A program made the position numbers and the translations under genes. The notes under the pieces were generated by a model that saw only the letters and a list, made by a program, of their open reading frames with translations, had not been told where the DNA came from and made no database searches. Shown here one piece after another: positions 21,064 through 31,400 of a DNA stretch of 64,000 bases. Origin of the DNA: Bedellia somnulentella (taxonomy: Eukaryota > Arthropoda > Insecta > Lepidoptera > Bedelliidae); NCBI GenBank assembly GCA_963576735.1, contig CAUYWD010000186.1:1-64000 (forward strand), written 5' to 3'. Positions within the stretch are counted from its first letter, which is position 1, and every line of letters starts with the position of its first letter.

Positions 21064-22032
21064 GGAACATACATACATACATACATATACTCACGCCATT
21101 AGTTCCCATTGGGGTAGGCAGAGACTATTGATCGCCACTTCGCACGATCCTGACAAACCTCTCTAGCTTCGTTTACATCCATCAATCTTTTCATACATGC
21201 TCTTTTATTCTTCATACTTCGGACGCCAGCCTTTCTCCGTGGCTCTTCAATTTGTTCATGGATGACTGTTTGACAGAGTTGCGTGAAAGTGATTATGGAC
21301 TAAGAATGAGTGGATTCATCATTAAATGCCTCTTGTATGCTGACGATCAAGTGCTACTTGCATCGTCGGCAGAAGAGTTGCAAGAGATGATGAATATTGC
21401 ATGTGAGTCTTTTGTAAGAAAGGGAATGAGGGTGAATGTGGATAAGACCAAAACGATGGTTTTTGAGAGACAGGAAGATGTGACAGAATGCGTGATTGCG
21501 ATTGATGGTAAGGATGTGGAACAGGTGAAGGAGTTTGTATATCTGGGAAGTTTGTTTACAAGGGATGAAAATGTGATGAAGATATTGAAAGAAGAGTGAA
21601 AAAGGGTAATGCGGTAAATGGAGCAATGAATAGCCTAATGACCTGTCAATCGGTGTCTGAAAAGGCCCGAATGGCTGTGCTTGATGCTGTTCTTGTTCCT
21701 ACGCTTATGTATGGAAGCGAATGTTGGGTGTGGCAGAAGAAGCATGAGAGCAGAGTGAATGCAGTAGAGATGAGGTCCCTCAGAAAAATTTGTAATGTTA
21801 GATTATGTGACCGAGTGAGAAATAGTGTTATTCGTGAAAAGTGTGGTGTGAAAGATGATATTGTAAGAAAGATAGAAAAAGGAATGTTGAGATGGTTTGG
21901 GCACATAGAGAGGATGGATGATAGAAAATTGGTAAAAGGGATCTATAGAGCTAGTGTGGATGGTAATGTTAGTAGAGGACGACCACGGAGAACACACTTG
22001 GACCAAATTGAGAGTGTGCTCAAAAAGAATAG
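21064..22032. mobile_element. RTE copy with inverted 5' segment (twin-priming structure)
   Basis: Left part (21064-21224) is the RTE 3' end on the - strand, from the (ACAT)n tail back to the codons for AGVRS. The right part (about 21225-22032) is the preceding RTE segment on the + strand, from [10 protein letters not shown] to DQIESVLKK. The two parts abut exactly in element order. Such 5' inversions are the known product of twin priming. The right part carries a frameshift near 21570-21600. Confidence 0.88.
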
Positions 22033-22109
22033 AACACACTTCTTATATTTATTTTTTATTTGAATTAGTATCATTTTTCTGAGAATCTGGCGGGAATTCA
22101 CTTGCAACA

Positions 22110-22793
22110 ATGGAGCTCAGTCGACGTGATTTACGCGCTATGATTTATTATGACTTTAAAAAAGGTTTAAAGCCTCAAGAATGTTTTGATCTTTTGGCTT
22201 CTACTTTTGGTGAGTCTGCTTGTTCCCGAGTATCAGTATTCAATTGGTTTGCTGAATTTAAAAGAGGACGGGGATGTCTCTCAGATGAAGCGAGGACAGG
22301 ACGGCCGCCAACTGCGGACACGCAAGAAAACGTTCGTGCAGTCGAATTACTTAAAGTGCTAACAGACGATCGAACATGTACGGCGCGCACCATCGCACCG
22401 TGCACCGCAAGCGCTTCGAACCAGCCCGCACCAATATTAATAATAATTATGTGCGGCGAACCACGCTACACACGTTCGTTTTTGGTACGGCCCGTACCAC
22501 GAACACTGGTGCGCGCCGTACATGTTCGATCGTCTGTTAGCACTTTTATTCGCGAAAACCGACGAATTACATATGTAGAGCTGGAGCGAGAACTAGCAAT
22601 TGGATCAGCAGCAATGCAAACCATAATTCAAGACCACCTTTCTCTACGTAAACGTTATTCGAGATGGATGCCGCACAAACTTACCAATGAGCAGGAAGAC
22701 CGTCGGGTTGATTGGTGCCTATTCATGATAGATAAATTCAACGGAGGCGAGAAAAAAAACGTATATGATATACTGACTGGTGACGAAACATGA
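22110..22793 (+). pseudogene. Mariner copy 2 transposase, N-terminal half
   Basis: Starts MELSRRDLRAMIYYDFKK; the DNA-binding region includes CSRVSVFNWFAEFKRGR and DEARTGRPPT, then an insertion-derived stretch (22354-22545), then RRITYVELERELAIGSAAMQ, PHKLTNEQEDRRVDWCLFMI and YDILTGDET. The next codon is TGA where copy 1 has TGG (Trp), so the frame ends just after the first catalytic Asp. The transposase is dead. Confidence 0.88.
22354..22545. mobile_element. TIR element inserted in frame in the mariner transposase
   Basis: AAGTGCTAACAGACGATCG and CGATCGTCTGTTAGCACTT form the ends of about 37-bp perfect inverted repeats, flanked by TTA on both sides (22351-22353 and 22546-22548). A 3-bp TTA duplication suggests a PIF/Harbinger-type MITE. 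Its 192 bp plus 3 keep the host reading frame open. Confidence 0.85.
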
Positions 22794-23336
22794 CTATATA
22801 ACTATGATCCCGAATTTGCTTGAAGACGAGCCAACTCCAACGAAATATCGCTGTGCACGAAGCAGTATAGAAACAAATGGTCGCCTCGTTTTTCTGCAAA
22901 ACGGGTCGTCATATTGCTACTGTTGTGCTAGAGAATGAAAGAACGGTGAATGGTGAACGGTAATATCAGCTTGGTGTGACAAGCGACCGAAGTCAGGAAT
23001 CCGGGACCTTCTCTGGCACCACGACAATGCGGCGCCGCGGACGGCCGCACACGTCTGCCAGAACACTCGAAAAATGTGTATATTCTCCCTCACCCGCCAT
23101 ATTCCCCTGACCTAGCGCCTTGTGATTTTTACTTGTTTCCAAAAATCAAAGAAAAACTAAAGTTGAAGAGGTTTGAAAGCAAAGAAGATGCGCTGGTTGC
23201 TTATAATTTCGACATTTCTGAGGTATCTAAAGAAGAGTGGTCACAGGTATTTTCCAATTGGTTCAGACGTATGGAAAAGTGTATACGTGCTCAAGGTGAA
23301 TACTTTGAAAATATCGATACTTGTAATAAAGAATAA
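22794..23336 (+). pseudogene. Mariner copy 2 transposase, C-terminal half (frameshifted)
   Basis: After the premature TGA, frames carry remnants around the second catalytic Asp (HHDNAA) and then an open piece from 23076 with HPPYSPDLAPCDFYLFPKIK, which holds the third Asp of D,D34D, to the stop at 23334-23336. Confidence 0.85.
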
Positions 23337-23399
23337 ATTTTATAATTTTTGAGTATCTAGTTTCTTTTGGCATGCCCCTCGTACATACACACATACTAA

Positions 23400-23630
23400 A
23401 ACGACGACGGTCGTGGCTCAGACTCAATGGAAGTGGAGGCCATGTACTACGTCGCAATAGGGGTAGGAATTGTAGGATAGCTCAAGGTAGACCGACGACT
23501 TGGTGTTGGTCGCGGAAAGCCGCTGGATGAGGGCAGCACAGGACCGGTCTTGTGGAGATCTTTAGGGAGGTCTAAGTCCTGTATAGGATGGCTGAGAATG
23601 ATTTTGAGAAACGACCCTACATGTTTTATT
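23400..23630 (+). pseudogene. LINE ORF2 C-terminal remnant
   Basis: A + strand translation with breaks reads RPTTWW.. then KAAG..RAAQDRS-like residues (GGGCAGCACAGGACCGGTCT at 23531). This resembles the last residues of an abundant lepidopteran LINE, and is immediately next to the mariner 3' end. Confidence 0.5.
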
Positions 23631-23639
23631 ACACTCACG

Positions 23640-25090
23640 ATATAGATCGGATCTTACGGTGTAGCACTTTTATGAGCATTACTATCCACACTTTATCAGT
23701 TGCATCGAAGATTGAATAATTAGATTTTTTGTTATACCTTAAATGAAGTCAATTCGATGACAGTACCAATCAAATAAGAACATCCTTTTTGGTAGTCAGT
23801 TAAAAATAAAGAGTGTATTTACGGTCTTAAAATCAGTAAAAAATCTAAACCAAGGGCGCAAGGCAAGCTGTTGCAGAGCTTTCAAACCCAACCTATATGT
23901 ACATTATAGAACATACACTAATGCTACTACAAAGCACTTGTGATTTGTCATCCAGACCTGTTCCGTTTCCAAAAATACATCGATTACCTTGAACTTGAAC
24001 CAGGTATTCGGCCTGGTAGCAGGTACGTACTCTTGGAAAGAGAAATTATACATAAATCAATTACTGCTTTCTGACTCCTGGTTTTAGGTTATTGTTGAGT
24101 TTTGCGCCACATTGTATACTGGCAGTTTGCACACACAAACATATAAAAGTTCCATTATCAAATAAGTTTCATGTCACTGCTCCGCATTATAGATCTGGAT
24201 TGCTTAGTTAGAGGAGATTTAGCATCATTTTGCTATTGGTATTGGCTCAAAGTAGGTAACAACATAAAACAGGTTCAAAAAGCAACTCAGTCTTTTATTT
24301 AGTACCACTTAAAACTATTAATACTTAAACACTTATTGATGAAAAAATATTAAATATCATAGAAAATATTATTAAAAACATTAGACATTCCTTTTTCAAC
24401 AAAAACAAAAAAGACTCATTTAAGATAACAGCTAAGTTAAGATATTATTTGCAGAGTGATGTATAAATCGGCATTGTATAAAATTTTCCATTACAAATAG
24501 ATTCTTTATATTTTTAGGACCATACTTATATAATAAAATTAATAGATTACTAGTATTATATAACTTAAACAACTGTGAATGCAAGAAAAAAACTTCAATC
24601 GTGGCTATTAAATCTAATATACACGGAATCAGAGGAATTGCTTAATATAATAAGTTAATATAAGATGTTTTTATTTTTGTATCATAATAATACAATTAGT
24701 TGATACAATCGAGTCTGACAATAATTTATACACTACTTACCAATACCATTATATGAAAACTGATAGTTTAAGCCATTTTTGTTTATTGTTGCCTGAAATA
24801 CAGGTAAATTACCTAGCTCAGGAACAGGAAAATGTTATATTTTGTACTTTAAATAACTTACTAGTTTAAGACGAATGTTATGTACTTTTGAAAACTGAAT
24901 AAATTTTTATATTTATATTGTATTTAAAACCTACAATCAAACATCTTGACGTTGTTCTGGATTGGATAAATAACTTAGCGTAACCATAGTGAATCCAGGA
25001 AAATCTTGTACTTTGGCTTTAAATTTGTTAAGAAATATACATTGTTATTGATTACACACTTAATATTCTGACCTGAAACGTGTTTCTTAT
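23640..25090. other. Interval between cactin and Orc4 without a recognised gene
   Basis: AT-rich DNA with no convincing coding frame. The Orc4 3' UTR must lie in its right part: on the - strand AATAAA occurs at about 24294-24299 and could end the transcript. Confidence 0.45.
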
Positions 25091-25140
25091 GGGAAGCTTA
25101 AAATATATAACAAAAACAATAACCTAATAGAAAATACACA

Positions 25141-25417
25141 TCACAAAAACACATTATAGTACCACTGATTAATTTCTGTAGGTAAAGCCTTAAAAGTTTT
25201 GATGGCTTCGTCAATATCCTGGGTCTGAACAGCCAAGGTGTAAGGTTGAAACTCCTTTCGGACTCTGGAAGCCGTGGTATCACCACTGTGGTATATGCTG
25301 TCACCACTCTTAAGCGGTACTACCAATTCTAATGCTTGCAAATGTTCCCAAGCTTTGAGAATCACTGGTCGGGGGACTTTTTGGGCTGAAGAGTTTTTGT
25401 CAGCAAACTTTGAGTAT
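25141..25417 (-). CDS. Orc4: Orc4 exon 7
   Basis: Acceptor ATTCCAG, 92 codons and TGA at 25143-25141. It encodes the C-terminal winged helix, ending [11 protein letters not shown], comparable with the family's R/NQW ending. Confidence 0.92.
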
Positions 25418-28400
25418 CTGGAATTTTATGTTAATATATTTGCCGTGTAGTGTCGGCATAGAATAGCACTACCCCATTTCTTCCGGTGGGTGTACGTAAG
25501 AGGCGACTAAGGGTATAGGGGCTTTTGAAGTGATTTTTGGGCGATTTGGTTGGAGACCCGTCACCAAAGACATTTATTATTACCATCGTTTCCCCAATCA
25601 ATTTCCAAAAGTGGCTGAGGAATTTCTCATTCCAAAGTTCTGGCTACCCCGTTCAGGGATTTATAGCCGTGAGTATATGAGTATATATGTATGATTAAAG
25701 CAGGCTCAGAGTAACTAAAGGTGAGGACAGTACATGCAAAACAGGCGCACAGTAGAAGCTGATTCACAGAAAATTACCCGTTCAAATACAAGGTGAGGGC
25801 AATAATGGGCTTTACTATGTGATCAAATATGAACGCTTTAAAGTAATTTTTGAGTCATGTGGCTGGAGATAACGTTGATCTTTTATCACGTAATCAAACG
25901 TAAAGGAGTATCGGGTATTTCAAGTGATTATTGGACGATGTGGTGGACCCAACAACAACCATTCTTGGTTTTGCAAACATTTTCATTTGCAATTTTGGAA
26001 ACTGGCTAAGGAATTTAAAATTCTGAAGATCTGGCTACCTCTTCTTGGGATTTATTGCCGTGAGTACATTTATGTATTGAACATATATAAGTTTTTGCAA
26101 CATAGATAAAATCAAAATAACATACCTATTTAAAACCATTTCGAAGTTCATCGGCTGTCCTTGAAAGATATCCAAGCCATGTTTCATAGCTATAATCAAA
26201 GACAGTTCTAATATGGATAGCGATTGAAGCGACGCTACTGTGTGTTCCGGGGCACACACGTTGTCTATCACCGAACTTATTACTTCCGGATCCAGGTAAG
26301 GCTTCGAAGGACTTAGCTTTGACACTATTTGGAACTGCAAGAGAATATTTATTGATTAAAATGTATGTAGTGACGTAAAGTTTTGGCATATAGCAACATC
26401 ATACATTGGCGGACTCAATAGAACAACGGCATCGCGCCATTAAAGTGTTTCAATTATAAATATATACTACAAAAAGTAGCTAGGAATTTCTAATTTTAAA
26501 CTCTGGCTACCCTTTCTAAGGATTTATAGTCTTGAGTACATGTATTTATTAGAAAATAAACTTCTCAAGTTAAATAATACATACATACATACATATACTC
26601 ACGGCTATAAATCCCTAAAAGGGGTAGCCAGAGCTGAGAAATTAGAAATTTCTCAGCCACTTTTGGAAGTTGAGTGGGGAAAAGATGGTAGAATAAAGGT
26701 TGTTGGTGATGGGTCTCCAACCGCATCGCCCAAAAATCCCTTAAAAAAGCCCCAATACCGTTAGTCGCCTCTTACGTACACCCACCGGAAGAAATGGGGT
26801 AGTGCTATTCTAAGCCGACACTACACAGCTAAATAATGTGCAATAATAATCAATATTACTCACCAACGTATCTCTAAATATTTGCTCATTCACAAAATAA
26901 TAGGAGAACTTCTCCAAAGCGTCCACCACTACTTGATTCTCACTGACACTCTTCACATGGGCATTCCAATCTTCGACGAAACTTGCATCTAACTCCTCAA
27001 CCATGTTACATCTGGATAGCACTTCTTTTGGTATCTCTTTAACACTTTTTTCCTCCACTCTGAAATATAAAACAACTTGATAGTTCAGTGAGAAGACTAC
27101 AGCTTCTTATGCGGGATATATAAGATTTTTAGTAGGGCTACAGTATTGTGTCTTTTCTTAAGCCCAAACTAAGAACAATAATGGTATCTATGAAATAAGA
27201 TATGAATCAAATCAAATCAAATATAGTTTATACAGTAAAGATACAATAAGACTTAAGCTAATACATAGAAAAAAGACATATAAGACCACTTGATCATTAT
27301 TAAAATGCTGAGACTGCACTAGGTCGAACCTGTATCACAGTCGTCAGATCTTTCCAGGAGATTCATAAAATTAATCAGTATTTAACAAAGTAAACAGTTT
27401 AGTATGTAAATGCAGCCCGATACATTTTCTAGATCTTACAAAGCGGTGATCAATAGACTCTGCCTATTCCAATGGAAACTAAGGCGGTTAACATATTGCC
27501 CCGCGTTATGCAGTGAAGTTTGTAAGTATCTCCGTTCGTATAGAAAACACGCACAGTCCAACAGAAAACGCATCCAAGCGCGTACAAGCAGGAGTTCAGA
27601 TATAGTTTTTGCAGCAAATATTTCATCTGTGAACTTGTGTTTTTTAAAGCATACCACGTGGCGTGACACATTATGGTTCTGGCTGAAAATCAGTTTTTAA
27701 AGGCAACAGAGAAGACATAAGAAGCTGTAGCCTTTAAATCATGCCAATTTTTTGCTTTTATGCGCTTTTATTCTTTTTTAGTGGTATTTTTAATTTCTTT
27801 TTTGCTGTTGTGTTTTGTTTTCGTTAATATTACCATGTACTTTTTTAATTTGGTGATAAAACTTTTTGAACTGTTTGTATTTTGTTATAGATGTGCCCTT
27901 AGGCAATTAATAAATACAATCTTTCTTTCTTTCTTTTCTTTACATGTGAAACAACAAACCTACATAAATTACTCACGGGCATAAATCCCAAAAAGGGGTA
28001 GCCGGAGCTAGCAACTCCTCAGCAACATTTGGAAATAGATAGGGGACAAGATGGTAGAAATAAAGTATCGTTGGCCTCGAACAGTATCCACTTAAAAAAG
28101 CCCCATACCTTTAGTCGCCTCTTAAGACACCCGTGGGCACAAAGGGGTTGTGACAGTCTAAGCTGGCACTACAGGACACAAATTCTGAAATAAAGTATAT
28201 TATATATTACTTACTTTGAAGTTTTCCTCTTCTTAAGCGTAGGTTTTAACGACACCGGTTCAACGCTTAAAAGGTCTACAAATGTTTGTACTACATTCTG
28301 TAACACTTCAGTTTTGTTGGCACACATATTGTGAGGTTGGAGAAGTATGTAGCGGTGTGAGAAACGCGACTTCACACGTTTCTCAAGGAAATCCATTACA

Positions 28401-31400
28401 TCGAAACTGCTTGTTACTCCTGGAAATACAATTTAATGGACTGTGAATTGAGTACTTAGAAGGTTTTTCTATTTGTTGTGAAAGAAGGACATTTTTTTAC
28501 ATACATACATACATACATATACTCACGCCGTTAATTCCCATTGGGGTAGGCAGAGACTATCGATCGCCACTTCGTACGATCCTGGCAAACCTCTCTTGCT
28601 TCGTCTACATCCATCAATCTTTTCATACATGCTCTTTTATTCTTCATACTTCGGACGCCTGCCTTTTTGAGCACACTTTCAATTTGGTCCAAGTGTGTCT
28701 TTCGTGGCCGTCCTCTACTAACATTAACTTCCACATTAGCTCTATAGATACCTTTTACCAATTTCCTATCATCCATCCTCTCGATGTGCCCAAACCATCT
28801 CAACATTCCTTTTTCTATCTTACTTACAATATCATCTTTTACACCACACCTTTCACGAATCACATCGTTCCTCACACGATCACATAACCTAACATTACAT
28901 ACTTTTCTGAGGGACCTCATTTCTACTGCATTCACTCTGCTTTCATGCTTCTTCTGCCACACCCAACATTCACTGCCATACATAAGCGTAGGAACAAGAA
29001 CGGCATCATGCACAGCCATTCGGGCCCTTTCGGACACCGATTGACTAGACATTAGGCTATCCAATGCTCCATTAATCGCATTACCCTTTTTCACTCTTCT
29101 CTCAATATCTTCATCACATTTTCCATCCCTTGTAAACAAACTTCCCAGATATACAAACTCCTTCACCTGTTCCACATCCTTACCATCAATCGCAATCACG
29201 CATTCTGTCACATCTTCCTGTCTCTCAAAAACCATCGTTTTGGTCTTATCCACATTCACCCTCATTCCCTTTCTTACAAAAGACTTACATGCAATATTCA
29301 TCATCTCTTGCAACTCTTCTGCCGCAAGTAGCACTTGATCGTCAGCATACAAGAGGCATTTAATGATGAATCCACCCATTCTTAGTCCATAATCACTTTC
29401 ACGCAACTCTGTCAAACAGTCATCCATGAACAAATTGAAGAGCCACGGAGAAGCTACACATCCCTGTCGGACACCCCTAGAGATTCCGAACCAGTCAGTG
29501 TTTTCCCCGTTTACTCCTACACATGCACTAGAATCCTCATAGAGTGATACCAATGCACGTATAAGTCGACTCCCCAAACCGAACTTGGATAACACCTCCC
29601 ATAAACACTTTCTTACCACCCTATCATACGCCTTCTCTAAATCAATGAAGGTGCAATACACCTTTTGGTTCTTAGCTAAGAACTTTTCGGTGATGCTCCT
29701 TAGAGAGAAGATTTGATCCATACATCCCATTCCTTTCCTAAATCCTGCTTGCACATCCCATATTTTCTCATCAGTTTCATTCATCACTCTTTCAATCCGT
29801 ACCTTAGCATACAATTTACCGACAATGCTGAGTAGGCTAATGCCGCGGTAGTTTTTAGCCTCCTGGCGTGACCCTTTTCCTTTATACAGGGGCACAATCA
29901 CCGCCTTGCACCAGTCTTGTGGTACTTTGCCACTCGACCAGCACTTTTGGAAAAGGAAGTACAACCAAGAAGCCACCAACCCTTTACCAGCCCTCAGCAT
30001 TTCGATAGTTATCCTATCATACCCTGCCGCCTTCCCTATTTTCATACTCTTCATTGCTTTCATTATTTCTTCCATACTGATCTCACTTTCACTCAAGGCA
30101 CCCATCGCATCGTTCCAATCAACATTACTGTCGATTGGCGAAGAAACGGATGCGTCCTCTTTTTCAAAAAGTCCCTCAAAATAGTTCTTCCATACTCGTT
30201 TCATGCTACTTTCATCCGTCGCCAATTCACCCTGATCATCTTTCACTACATTCACTCTCGTGTTTTGGGAAACTCCCTTTTCTTTCCGGACATATTTCCA
30301 GAACAACTTTTGGTTATTCCGGAAATTATCAGAGAGTTTCCTCTCACACCATTCTATCAGATCACGCTTTTTCTTTTCTATTTTCTTCTTAACCTCATTC
30401 TTAACTCTCTTATATTCATCTTCACTATTTTTCACTACATCATCTGTTACTCTCGCATCCATTCGTTTACTAGCTCTGACCGCTAGTAAATCTAACCAAG
30501 CTTTCTTCTTATCTTCGACTGCCTCTTTCACACTCTTATCCCACCAACTTGTTGGTGGTCTATTTGACCTTTTACACAATCCACATACTTCCGTCGCACA
30601 TTCAACCATTCTCGATTTGAGCACATTCCATACTTCTTCTATTTCCATTTCATCCCTCATCTCCACGCAACTTAGTCTATCATCCAATTTCTTCACGTAT
30701 TCATCACTGATCTTTTCATCATCTTGCAATTTCTCCACTTTTATTCTCGCAAGATCCGTTGTTGACACTTTGGCCCTATGACGCCAACGCGTGCACAGAC
30801 CTCTTACTCGGGATATAACAAGGAAGTGATCTGTGCCAACATTCGTGCCCCTATAGACTCTGGTGTCAACAACCTTTGCTCTCAGCCTTTCATCAACAAT
30901 CACAAAATCAATCATACTTCTCTCGTTTCCTCTCTGTCTTGTATACATATGGATATCTTTGTGTTCAAACAATGTGTTTGTAACACAAAGATTCCTCGCC
31001 AAACATACCTCAATAACTTTCTCGCCATTTTCGTTCACCCTTTGATCACCGTACTTTCCTAAAACCTTTTCACAACCGTTGCGTGACATACCAACCCAGC
31101 CATTAAAATCTCCTAACATTACAATTCTCTCATTCTGATCACACCCATTCACAACATCATATAACAAATTCCAAAACTCCTCCCTCTCGGAAAGTGACTT
31201 AGACATGTCCGGAGCATACACACAAATTATGCGCATCCGGACAAGCCCTATTTTCACCCTTAGCCACAGGAGCCTTGGACTCACACATTCGTAACCTTTC
31301 ATACACTGAGCCATCCTTTCAGATATCAGAAGTCCCACGCCTTGGCAAGCCCTGTCGCTGTCAGCCACGCCTGACCAGATCGCTGTAATGTTGCCAAGTT

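Larger units (their letters stand above)
20552..23381 (+). mobile_element. Mariner copy 2 with both termini and three nested insertions
   Basis: TIRs CGAAGGGCATGCC at 20552 and GGCATGCCCCTCG ending at 23381 are each flanked by TA. Inside lie a TIR element (20596-20997), an RTE copy with inverted 5' segment (21064-22032) and a second TIR element within the transposase frame (22354-22545). Comparison with copy 1, which lacks them, supplies the empty sites. Confidence 0.9.

Noticed and set aside
28499..28520. CRISPR-like regular short repeats
   Set aside because: They are (ACAT)n microsatellites that end RTE-type elements; there are no spacers.
30260..30781. 173-codon + strand frame, and neighbours at 29917-30486 and 30778-31062
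   Set aside because: They lie exactly opposite the intact RTE ORF and their composition (S, F, L rich) is that of an antisense shadow.
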